NCBI GenBank assembly: GCA_900312665.1
Contig: ONZQ02000001.1
Span: forward strand, 292,600 to 356,599
Direction of reading: 5' to 3'
Length of the DNA stretch: 64,000 nucleotides
DNA from: Cephalotrichum gorgonifer
Taxonomy: Eukaryota > Ascomycota > Sordariomycetes > Microascales > Microascaceae
A program made the position numbers and the translations under genes. Under the pieces are notes generated by a model. It saw only the letters and a program-made list of their open reading frames with translations, did not search any database and was not told the origin of the DNA. Below are positions 1-9,490 of the stretch, piece after piece. Positions within the stretch are counted from its first letter, which is position 1. The number at the start of each line of letters is the position of its first letter.

Positions 1-2112
1 AAGGAGAATAGGGGCGGATTGGCGGCGGTCAGGGGGCTTATAAAGGAGATGCTGGCCGCATCGAAGTCACTTAAGCAGGACGTGGTAGTTCCGCTGAGTA
101 GCTTCTTCCTAGCCATCGACATATGCGGGCCGCCCGTGTATCCTGACGGGACCGACAAGGTTGAGATCGAGGTTGAGCTGCACAGCTTGCTGGAGGATGA
201 TCTCCCGGTGGAGCAGGCCAGGTTAAGGATGACGTGCGTAGATGGGAGTCCCACGAAGGAGATTTCTCTTGAGTGCGTGGGTGAGAAGACGATCAAGCCG
301 GGCAAGAGCCGGATAACGTTCGTGGGCAAGGTAAGTCATCACGGACTACGGCGTGCCTTCCAACTTGGTTGTTTCTAAGCAGCACCGCTAATGCCGCTGC
401 AGGTCGTCGCAACGGGCCGGTACAAGGTGGACCAGCTCTATGTGGAAAATGGACGCATCATTCTCAGCTACGAACGGGACGTCAACCAGATTACGCCCAG
501 GGACGAAACGATATTCAAGAACCCTCCCGTCCTCGTGTTCCAGCAGGTCCGCTCCTTTGACCTCCAGCTCGCCGTAGCGAGGCACACCCGCCTAGACCAG
601 AACAACGCCCTCGAGCTCGAGATATCCCCGGGCTGGAACTCGATCGAGTCCTGCACGCTGTCCGTTCGGCCGGCCACGGGTGGGCTCCGCACCATAACCG
701 CGTCAGCCAAGATCCTTTCCTCCCCGGAGACCGAGTTCTCGAAGCCTCCCGAGGCGGGCATGATCTTCCTTGGCGCCGTACCCCCCGAGACGCCCCTAAC
801 TATCAGCTTCCCCTTCTCGGTGGAGCAGGACGTCTCCACGATAGCGGTCCGCCTCGAGGCGACCTACGTCACTGCCGACGGGACTTTCCACTACGCGAAG
901 CTAGCATCAATACCCATCGCCCTGGCGCTCGGCGTCAACGTCCAGGACGTCTTTAAGCACCACGCGCTCTACTCCCGCTTTACGGTCAGCACAGCGAGCA
1001 CGAGCCCCCTCCGGCTCTTCGAGAGCGAGATGACGGGTTCCGACGTCGCGGAACCCCACCTTGGCGTCCTGCCAGCGTCAACGATGCTCATTTTCCCGAA
1101 GCAGCCGGGGACGCTTCTCTACAAGACTACAAGGAAAGGTGGAGATATTGGGCCGGATACGAGCACGACAATGTTCCTGAAGCTGTACTACAGCGTTCTA
1201 CAGGATGAGGCCGAGGCCGTGCTGAGAGAGGAGGTCCAGGCGGCTCTGGAGGAGAGTCCCCTGCGGCGCCTCGCGCGGCTCTTGGTGCCGATCGTATCGC
1301 GCCATGCGGCAAAGAGGATATCGGCGCTAGATCTTGAAAGGGCGGCGCTCACGGGGCAGCTGGAGACGGGCTTCTTCGCGGGGGTGAACTGGGCGACGGA
1401 GCTCCAGGGCCTCGACCACCCCGGCTCCAAGGCCCCCGTCGTGCCGGAGATCGCTTCGTTCTTCGAGGCCTGGCATAAGGAACACAAGGTCCTCCCACTC
1501 GAGGAGCCCGCGGAGCGCAAGTCGCTCCTGATCCCCGTCGATATCCCCAGCGTGCCGATCCTCGTCACGGCGGACATCAAGCTCGGAGAGGAGACGCAAT
1601 TCCTCGTTCCCCCCACGCCGGCCGCGGTGCCGACCGTCCGCGTGAACCAGCTGCTCCCCGCCACGCTGCACCTCCGCTGGACGCGCAAGTGGGACACGTC
1701 GCGTCCGCCCGGCGCCGCGACCTCGAAGACGCACCCGCCGCGACAGCTGAGCTTCGAGGTGTCGACGCAGGGGGATGCCTGGCTCCTGTCGGGCCGGCGG
1801 AAGGGCCACATCACGATCCCGTCGTCGGCGGGGGTCGATAGCGCGGACGATATACTCGTGCCGCTGATCCTCGCGCCCCTGAGGGAGGGGTACCTGCCGT
1901 ATCCCGGAGTGGACGTGCGGGAGGTGAGGGACGGGGATGAGAAGGGGGTGGCGCATCATTGCGAGGCGGACTGGAGGAATGTGGGGGAGGTGGTGAGGGT
2001 TGTGGAGGAGAGGACGAGGGTCACGGTTAGTCTCGATGCGAGCGGTCCTGGAGGGGGACCGTTGGTTGTGGAGAGTCAAGGGGCGGGGAGGGACGTGAGG
2101 GTTTTGGCGTAG
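1..2112 (+). CDS. TRS130: TRAPP complex subunit Trs130/TRAPPC10, C-terminal part (5' end outside window)
   Basis: Subunit of the TRAPPII tethering complex, which activates Rab/Ypt GTPases at the late Golgi. The gene enters from the left edge already in frame, so its start is missing. Proposed exons are <1..330 and 403..2112. The 72-nt intron begins GTAAGT, ends GCAG, and joins VGK to VVATGRYKVDQLY in phase 0. The visible part is about 679 residues. The family call rests on the C-terminal TRAPPC10 module near 1640-2080: VNQLLPATLHLRWTR, then WLLSGRRKGHITIP, then LREGYLPYPGVDVREV, and finally the VSLDASGPGGGP stretch before the stop. The upstream part reads as repeated beta-rich segments, as expected for this protein. 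The 3' end converges on the next gene with 170 nt between stops. The identity is recognised from remembered family motifs; I am confident of the family. Confidence 0.92.
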
Positions 2113-2282
2113 GGGTTGTAGGGGGCTGTGTACGAGGTTTGAGGATATATAGCATGAGAACAAGATGTAATACAACAAATACCGAATTTCGCGGACTTTG
2201 ATCATTATTCTTCTCAATCCACACAGCTTACTGCAGGTATAAAAGAGTCCACCTACCCACTCCACCACCTCTAAACTAAATT

Positions 2283-3061
2283 TCAGCCCCTGGCAGAGAG
2301 GAACCCATAGACCTCCCCCTCCACCCTCACTGCCTCGGGAACCATCAGCCTCGCGGCCCATACCACCTGCCCATTCGACTGCTGCTCCTCCTTGAAGCCC
2401 CACTCCACGACGCCGGCGAGGCCGATGTACGTGCCGTCGATGCGCTCGCCGTCGACGTAGACGCCGTACGCCTCCGGAGTGAGGCCCAGTCCGATGGTGG
2501 CCCTCGTGTTGTCCAGCCAATAGGTGAAGATGCGGAAGCCGGGGGCCTTGGGGGCCGTGCGGAGGTAGAGGCCGTTCTCGTCGCTGCAGGAGATTTGGTA
2601 GGAGGCCACGCCTGTCATGTTTTTGAAGGCCCACTGTGAGACGGCTGGTTAGCTCTGTTTGCTCTACGGGGTAGGGTGGCGGGTTCAAATAAGAACGAGG
2701 GGGGGTGGGGGCGGAACCGAGGGGGGAGATGTAGATGTAGAGAAAGAGAAGATAGAACCGGGAAGGGGAAAGAGGGGAGGGCAGAGGAGAAGGGAAAAGG
2801 GGGAGGGGGACATACGTATTCATATGGAGACATGAAACGCTGCGTATGCGTGAGGCTCGTCGGGTTCAGGCCATCCGCCGGGCTGTCCGTATGCGACGGC
2901 GAGATCCTCACCTCCCCGACGAAGCCCCACCCCGTGCCCGACTGCATCTCGCCGCCGTAGGGCGAGCACGTCCCTTGGAGGAGGCGCGCCTCGTACGACT
3001 CGGGGATCGCCGCGGTGGCGGAAGCGGCCAGGAAGCCGGCGAGGAAAGCGAGACACTTCAT
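2283..3061 (-). CDS. Small secreted protein of unknown function
   Basis: Predicted 198-residue protein from two exons, 3061..2816 and 2633..2283. The 182-nt intron (donor GTATGT, acceptor CTCACAG) joins SPYEY to WAFKNM in phase 0. The N-terminus MKCLAFLAGFLAASATAA is a clear signal peptide, probably cut just before IPES. The mature part has only two cysteines, in GTCSPYGG and ISCSDEN, which could form one disulfide. It has one sequon (NMTG) and is rich in Gly, Tyr and aromatic residues. No family recognised. The even hydrophobic/aromatic pattern suggests a compact beta-sheet domain, which is inference. It could be a secreted effector-like or cell-wall-associated protein. The intron is longer than most here and very purine-rich on the plus strand. 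The 3' end faces TRS130. Confidence 0.75.
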
Positions 3062-4079
3062 TTCTGCTGCGTGGTAGAGTAAGAAGTGGAGGGTATATAT
3101 GTAAAATCGGTGAAAGCTTAAGATATAGCACCTTGAATGAGAGTGAAGTATATCTAAATCAGTGGACAATACACTCTCTTTATAGTTCATACAACATCAT
3201 AGCTATATCAGAGTCAAGTATAGGCGCGTTCAGAAGACATCGTCGCGGGCCACGAAATTGGAATCCTTCGCGCCGAGAGGTTACAATCCCGGTTCACGGA
3301 AGCTCAATTTCCATGGTGAGGCCCGCCCAAGGCAGCAATCTCACCCGTTGTCTAATATGCGCGCCGCTCCTCCTTGTCACCAACGCGGGAGACGGGCCGA
3401 GCTTTCTCGTATTTGTCGGTGAGGCGGTCAGAGTGGAGAGTAGAGTGTAACCAAGAAAGAAGGTGTAGAGATGCGAAGAAATGTGTAAAAAAGAAACATA
3501 GAATAAAGACGAATGGAGCCCTACTAGGCTGAGCTTCTGAGGCCCGGAGATAGCACTCCCGGCTGGGCAGGTGGTATTTCCACGATTTCTTCATTGCGGG
3601 GAAAAGCTTGGATCCTCTAGGCACCTGTCACCCTTAAAAAAAGAGCAGTGAGTAATAGTAGTGTTTTCGCTATAGCCCTATGCAACGTCGCAATGGCTTA
3701 ATTAACTATGAGCAGGATCTTGTGCTGACGGACGGCAGTCTATCGAGAGGCGCAGCGGCGTGAGCCCGAGTCAATAATTCTATACGAGTTAAGATCACGA
3801 GTCCGGGTATCGTAACAGCCAAGCTTAGTATCCAGCGCCTCAGCCCTGCGGTGAGGAATCATTCGGTATCGGAGAATACCAAATGCTCGGGAGGAGCAGG
3901 GTGGTGAGTCACTATAGTTTTGGTCCTGGGCCGAAAACTGGGATGCCGCGACGAAGGAACGACGAAGGAGAGCCCGGATGCATCAACATAGGCATTAGTT
4001 TTTTTCCGCTTTTCCTGTAACCTAGATCTATCCCTGGTATCTATAGCCGGCTACTTCCCCCCTTTTCCCCCTTCCAGGC
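3062..4079. other. Intergenic, secreted-protein promoter and CCT2 3' flank
   Basis: No coding exon recognised. The stretch holds the promoter of the secreted-protein gene to its left and the 3' flank of CCT2 to its right. Open frames here are short and lack family resemblance, and no tRNA or 5S rRNA signature was seen. Confidence 0.5.
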
Positions 4080-5976
4080 TTATCCCTCCCTCCTCCTCGG
4101 CGCCGCTCGGATGATGTCGTCGACCCGGAGTAGGAGCTGTAACTGTCAGCACTGGTTCTTATACTTGTAGGGGCGACGGGTGGGCGGAGTTAGGGAAGAA
4201 AGGGAAGGAGGAGATAGGAATATGGGGAACAGGGGGGCTCGAGAACAAGTAGATAGAAAAGGTGGAACCAAAAGGGTAGGGAACATACCTCCGCAGCCTC
4301 ACCCGCAGACGATACAACCGCCTTCTTCAGCTTGTAGCTCTCCACGACACCAGTCTCCCTCATGTCCGCAATACCACCCCCGGGGGTGTTCAGGTCCAGC
4401 CCGTACGTCGTCAGCCCATCGTAGATAGCCTTGCGCAGGCGCGCCACGAGCTCGCTCGAGTCGAGACCCGCGTTGTCGGCGAGGATGGTAGGCAGCTGGC
4501 GCAGGGCGACCGCGAACGCGGACACGGCCATCTGCTTCTTACCCTCGACGCGAGTGGCGGCGCCCTCGACGGCCTTGGCCATGAGCATCTCGGCGCAGCC
4601 GCCGCCGAGCGTGGTGCGTGGCTCGAGAACCGTCTGGGAGAGGACGGCGAGCGCGTCGTGGAGACTGCGCTCCGCCTCGTCGAGGAGCTGGTCCGTCGCT
4701 CCGCGGAGCACAATCGTGCAGGCCTGACCCGCTGCGGTGCCCGAGAAGCGGATGAGGGTGTCCTCGCCGATGATGACCTCCTCGATGAGGTCGCAGTAGC
4801 CCAGCTTCACCTGGTCCGGGTGGTCAAAGGTCGAGGCGATCTCACCGCCCGTGACGAGGGCGAGGCGCTCGATGCCGTCGAAGTCGGCGTGCTCGATGGA
4901 CATGATGCCGGCGTCGGTGAAGAGCTGCTCAGGCCAGTTGTAGATGAGCTGGCGGTTGATGAAGCAGTTGATGCCGTGCGCCTTGATCCTCTCCACCTTG
5001 GCCTTCATCTTCTCCTTCTCGGCCTTCTCGAGCTCCGCGAGCTTGCCCGTCGACGTCACCTTGAGCCGGGCACCGAAGATCTTGGCCTTGTCCGTGTCCA
5101 TCGAGGTGTTGGCCACCAGGATCTTGGCCTTCTCCAGCCTCTTGGGCTGGTTCACGCCGATCTTCTTGTCGAGGATATACCCGTCGTCGAGGTACGAATC
5201 GTTCAGCTTACCGCCCTGCTTCTTGATGATCTGGATGCGGCTGAGGTCCGAGGACACTCCCAAGCGCAGCACGGCGTCCACGGCAAGCTCGGCGAAGTGG
5301 GTCCGATCCTGCGAGAGCACCTTAGAGCTGAGGGTCGTCCGCGCGATGGCAAGCAGGTCTTCGCGGAACGCCGCCGGGTTCTTGCTGTGGTCGACGGCCG
5401 ACTGCTCAAGGGCCGAGAGCGCTGCCTTGGTAGCTATCCTGTATCCTTCGATAATGGTCTGCGGGTGTATCTTCTTGTCGACGAGCTTCTCGGCCTCGCG
5501 GAGGAGCTCGGCGGCGAGGACCGCCACCGAGGTGGTTCCGTCACCGACCTCATCGTCCTGGACCTTTGAGATGTTCACGAGTACTTTCGCCGCGGCGTTG
5601 TCTAGGGCTATGGCTTTGAGGATGGTCGCGCCGTCGTTCGTCACCATGATTTCGCCGGTGGAGCTAGTACCAGGTCGTACTGTTAGAGTTCGGGGCACGA
5701 GGAAACCCTGAAATGAGGTCATATAGGGAAAGGGGAGGGGGTGCATACGCCGACTGGAGGATCTTATCCATCCCCTTAGGACCTAGGGTGCTCTTGACGA
5801 GATCGCCCACGGCAATGGCGCCCACGAAAGCGGAGAGGCGGGCATTCTCACCCTTCTCCTGGGTTGTACCCTCCTCGAAGATTTGTGTCGGGCTAAAAGA
5901 CTGTTCAGCGTTAGCAAGTCTGAGAGTTGCATAGGATTCTAGCGAGAGTCCCTCGTCCGGGCGTAGAACCAACCAT
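4080..5976 (-). CDS. CCT2: T-complex protein 1 subunit beta (CCT2)
   Basis: Beta subunit of the cytosolic group II chaperonin TRiC/CCT, which folds actin, tubulin and WD40 proteins using ATP. Proposed exons are 5976..5974, 5900..5749, 5663..4289 and 4136..4080, giving 528 residues, the usual size. The ATP-site motifs are visible: STLGPKGMDKIL and, downstream, VQDDEVGDGTTS; the LGGGCAEMLMAKAVE stretch is also typical. The last exon encodes LLLRVDDIIRAAPRRREG, the expected C-terminus. Exon 1 is the ATG alone, followed by GTTGGT. Joining it to TCTTTTAGCCCG gives MSFSPTQIFEEG, the family N-terminus as I remember it. Introns are 73, 85 and 152 nt. The gene diverges from eIF3b. Family identity is certain; the ATG-only exon is inferred from frame and homology. 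Confidence 0.93.
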
Positions 5977-6597
5977 TTTCTACGGCAGCTTGTTGCGTAG
6001 TATGTGTTGCGTGTTGGTTGCCGTGTTCAGACTCTGAGGCGATGTGGGGTCGTCCTCACGATATCCAGACTTCGGATTTTTTGCTGCCTTGGAGGGGAAG
6101 CTTCCAGCTACAAAGGGAGAGATTAGCCGTAGATGTACCGAACACTTCCCCAGTATTGGCCTGTCAATGTAAGTAAGGGTATGTTACTAAGTCACTCCTG
6201 GTACGTCTCCTACCATTCGCGATTAGCAAAATGGCGGGGCACTACTTCTGGCACCTCTCTTACTTCGCCCACCTGGCCGCCTGCACGTGCTGGGCCTCAC
6301 CCACAGATTGTCGCAAATTTTAGATCCTCCAATATTCAGCCGAACGCGCCCCGCCACTGAACAACCACACAATCTCTGAAATCCACCGTCGTCAATTCTT
6401 CGCCGCGAAGAAGGCTCTGTCTGCGTCCAGCGTATATCGCCGAAAGAGCATCCAGATCTCTATTCGCGCGTATTATAAGCACCAAGCCACTGAATATTCA
6501 GTAGCCCAACCAACGCTTTCCAGAGCCAAGTGCTCTCCCGCCCGAATTTTCTTCACAACCACCCCCGCCCCCGCCTACCAGAGAAATACCACCCAAC
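5977..6597. promoter_or_regulatory. Shared CCT2/eIF3b divergent promoter
   Basis: The 621 nt between the start codons of CCT2 (-) and eIF3b (+) must hold both promoters. GGAAGCTTCC at 6096-6105 and CGAATTTTCT at 6543-6552 each match two adjoining nGAAn/nTTCn heat-shock-element units, below the usual three. The start of eIF3b sits in a good context, CCAACATGG. Confidence 0.5.
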
Positions 6598-9010
6598 ATG
6601 GCGCCGGCTCCTACCTTCGACCACCTCCGCGAGGCGGACCTCGACGACGATGAGTTCGATGAGAATGAGCTTGACTTCTCCGACCTCCGAGAGAAGTTCA
6701 GGGTACAGCTCGAGCAGGGGCTTGATACGTTTGTCGTGGTGGATGGTCTTCCGGAGATTACCGAGGAGCAGAAGCCCAAGCTCGTAAAGTTCCTGATGAA
6801 GAAGTTTAACACCGTCGGGACGGTGCGGGAGGAGTCCATCTTCATGCCCATGGGCGAGAATGAGAAGTCGCTAAGGTTGGTAGCCTGTCACGCAAAACCC
6901 CCTTGATACTCGGGAGGAGGAGGAGGAGGAGGAGGAGGACCCTGCTGACCGACCCCCCCTTCACGTGTAGGTTTGCCTTTGTCGAATTCTCCACGCCAAG
7001 CGAGGCCGCTGCCGCGTGCAAGGCGCTTGACTACGTTCCCCTCGATAAGAAGCACACGCTACGCGTCAACAAGCTCACGGATATCGACCGGTATGCCCGC
7101 GAGGGCCGGGTGGAGGATGAGTTCGAGGCCCCCGAGATCGAGCCCTTCACGCAAAGGGAGCACCTGAGGTCTTTCCTCAAGGACCCTTCGGGTCGTGGCC
7201 GCGACCAGTTCGTAATGTTCCGTGGCGAGAGCGTCGGCGTCATGTGGAACAACGAGAAGGACACCCCCGAGAGCATCGTCGACCGCCAGCACTGGACCGA
7301 GACCTTTGTGCAGTGGTCACCTCTGGGCACCTACCTCACCTCGGTACACCAGCAGGGAGTACAGCTCTGGGGAGGCAACTCCTGGGGCCGTCACCAGAGG
7401 TTCCCCCACCCCTTCGTCAACCTCGTTGCCTTCTCTCCCGGCGAGAAGTACCTCGTCACCTGGTCCGCCCGCCCCATATCGGTGCCTGACGAGGGCCACC
7501 CCGTCCTCACGCTCGACGACGACGGCAAGAACTACGTCATCTGGGACATCCAGACCGGCAAGCCCATCCGCTCCTTCGCTAACATCGACACCGGCAACGA
7601 CCCGGACGCCCCCAAAGCACAGCCCTGGCCCGCCTTCAAGTGGTCCGCGGACGACAAGTACGTGGCCCGCCTCAACCAAGGCACCTCGATCTCGGTCTAC
7701 GAGCTGCCTCGCATGAACCTCCTGGACAAGAAGCCCATCAAGATCGACGGCGTCATGGACTTCGACTGGGCCCCGGCCACCGTGCGCCGCGACGGCGTCA
7801 AGAGCTACGAGCAGCTCTTCTGCTTCTGGACCCCCGAGATCGGCAGCAACCCCGCCAAGGTCGGCCTCATGTCCGTCCCCTCCAAGGAGGTGGTCCGCAC
7901 GCTCAACCTCTTCAACGTGTCGGACGTTAAGCTCCACTGGCAGTCGGAGGCGGCGTACCTCTGCGTCAAGGTCGACAGGCACTCCAAGTCGAAGAAGTCT
8001 CAGGCCACCACGCTCGAGATCTTCCGCGTCAAGGAGAAGGGCGTCCCCGTGGAAGTTGTGGACACTATCAAGGACACGGTGATCAACTTCGCGTGGGAGC
8101 CCAAGGGCGACAGGTTCATCATCATCACGACAACAGAGCCCGTGGGCCCCACGGCCGTGGCCCCCAAGACGGCGGTCTCGTTCTTCTGCCCCGAGAAGAG
8201 CAAGGGTCCCGTGGCGGGCAACTTCAAGCACCTCCGGACGCTGGAGAAGAAGAACAGCAACGCCATCTACTGGTCGCCCAGGGGTCGGTTCGTGGTCGTC
8301 GCGACGGTGCACAACACGCAGAGCTCGGACCTGGACTTCTTCGACCTCGACTTCGAGGGCGAGAAGCCCGAGGCGGAGAAGGACTTCACTGCCAACCTGC
8401 AGCTGATGAACACGGGAGACCACTACGGCGTTACCGACGTCGAGTGGGACCCGTCGGGTCGGTTCGTCGCGACGTGGGCGTCGTCCTGGAAGCACGCGGT
8501 AAGTTTTTATTCTTCTTCTTCTCGTTTTATATATCTACTTCAAAATGTGAAGAATTCCCCCTATCTAACACTTTTACGTCACAGATGGAAAACGGATACC
8601 ACCTATACGACTTCAGGGGTGAGCAGCTCCGCGAGGAGGCCATCGAGAAGTTCAAGCAGTGGGCGTGGCGCCCGCGGCCGGCGAGCCTCCTCGCCAAGGA
8701 CGAGCAGAAGCAGGTCCGCAAGAACCTCCGCGAGTACTCTCGCGTGTTCGAGGTGGAGGACGCCGAGCGCGGCGCGTCCGCCGACCTGGCGGTCGTGGAG
8801 CACCGCCGCCGCCAGCTCGACGAGTGGCACGCCTGGAGGGAGAGCCTCGAGAGCGAGGTGGCGGAGGAGAGGGAGATCATGGGCCTGCCGCTGGACCCCG
8901 TGGCGGAGCTGCTGAAGGCCAAGACGGACGAGCTGGAGGTCACGGAGGAGAGGCTCATCGAGGAGATTGTGGAGGAGGTCCTCGAGGAGAGCGAGGAGAT
9001 TATTGTCTAG
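6598..9010 (+). CDS. PRT1: Eukaryotic translation initiation factor 3 subunit B (eIF3b/Prt1)
   Basis: Scaffold subunit of eIF3, which recruits the 43S complex to mRNA. Exons 6598..6875, 6971..8498 and 8585..9010 give 743 residues, the family's normal length. The acidic N-terminus (DLDDDEFDENELDFSDL) precedes an RRM at roughly residues 42-125: FVVVDGLPEI, then FAFVEFSTPSEA and LRVNKLTDIDRY. A large beta-propeller follows (for example WSPLGTYLTSVHQQGVQLWG and VEWDPSGRFVATW). The C-terminal helix region (KFKQWAWRPRP onward) ends in a Glu-rich tail. Intron 1 (95 nt) carries a GGA repeat; intron 2 (86 nt) starts GTAAGT and ends CACAG. Both keep frame exactly. A long minus-strand open frame over 7317-8495 is a codon-bias shadow. 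Family identity is very sure. Confidence 0.96.
6912..6939 (+). repeat. (GGA)n microsatellite in eIF3b intron 1
   Basis: About nine GGA units inside the first intron, between the donor at 6876 and the acceptor at 6970. Confidence 0.9.
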
Positions 9011-9289
9011 GGCAATTTTTTTACGAGGGCCTGCTTAGGAGGCTGAGGATTTTCTTTTTGTAGATGTATTGCATGATTGGTGGTGGATGGATGGATAAGG
9101 ATGTGGATGAAATCGAATGGACAAAATGAGAAGGGAGGTAGGGGCGTTTAATGGAAGTTCATGTTTGCGAAGTTAATCTACGTCTTGACGCCAGCGTCTG
9201 GCCTTCCTTTGCTGGGACTGGATTTGTGATGGGCATCTCGTCAGTTTGTCCTGCTTCGGAATGGGGGACTTCTGTGTAGGTGATGATGG

Positions 9290-9490
9290 TATCGGGCGGG
9301 CTCTCGAGCGTGATTGCTTGAATCAACATAAGCATTATTATGTCGAGCGGGCACTCAGGAGTGATTCCTTGGTGCAACATAAACATGATGTCAGGCGGGC
9401 ACTCAGGAGTGATTGCTTGATGCCAACATAACTATGATGTCGGGTGGGCTCTCAGGAATCATTGCTTGATGCCAACATAAACGTCATCTT
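9290..9490. repeat. Degenerate tandem repeat, ~49 bp x 4
   Basis: Four copies of a unit containing GGGC(A/T)CTCAGGAGTGATT and TTGATGCCAACATAA. The GGGC anchor occurs at 9298, 9349, 9397 and 9446, so periods are 51, 48 and 49 bp. Copies differ by substitutions and small indels, meaning the array is old. It lies about 0.3 kb past the eIF3b stop. Spacing and divergence rule out CRISPR. Confidence 0.85.

Noticed and set aside
1327..2823. 498-codon minus-strand frame
   Set aside because: Runs through the TRS130 coding strand, the secreted-protein exon 2 and its intron; low-complexity translation.
3270..3300. Possible tRNA T-loop like sequence (GGTTACAATCCCGG)
   Set aside because: No matching acceptor, D or anticodon stem around it.
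7317..8495. 392-codon minus-strand frame opposite eIF3b
   Set aside because: Antisense shadow of GC-rich eIF3b exon 2: Val/Leu/Asp/Arg-biased translation and no family resemblance.
9290..9490. Tandem repeat considered as a CRISPR array
   Set aside because: Eukaryotic context, unequal periods, diverged units and no distinct spacers.
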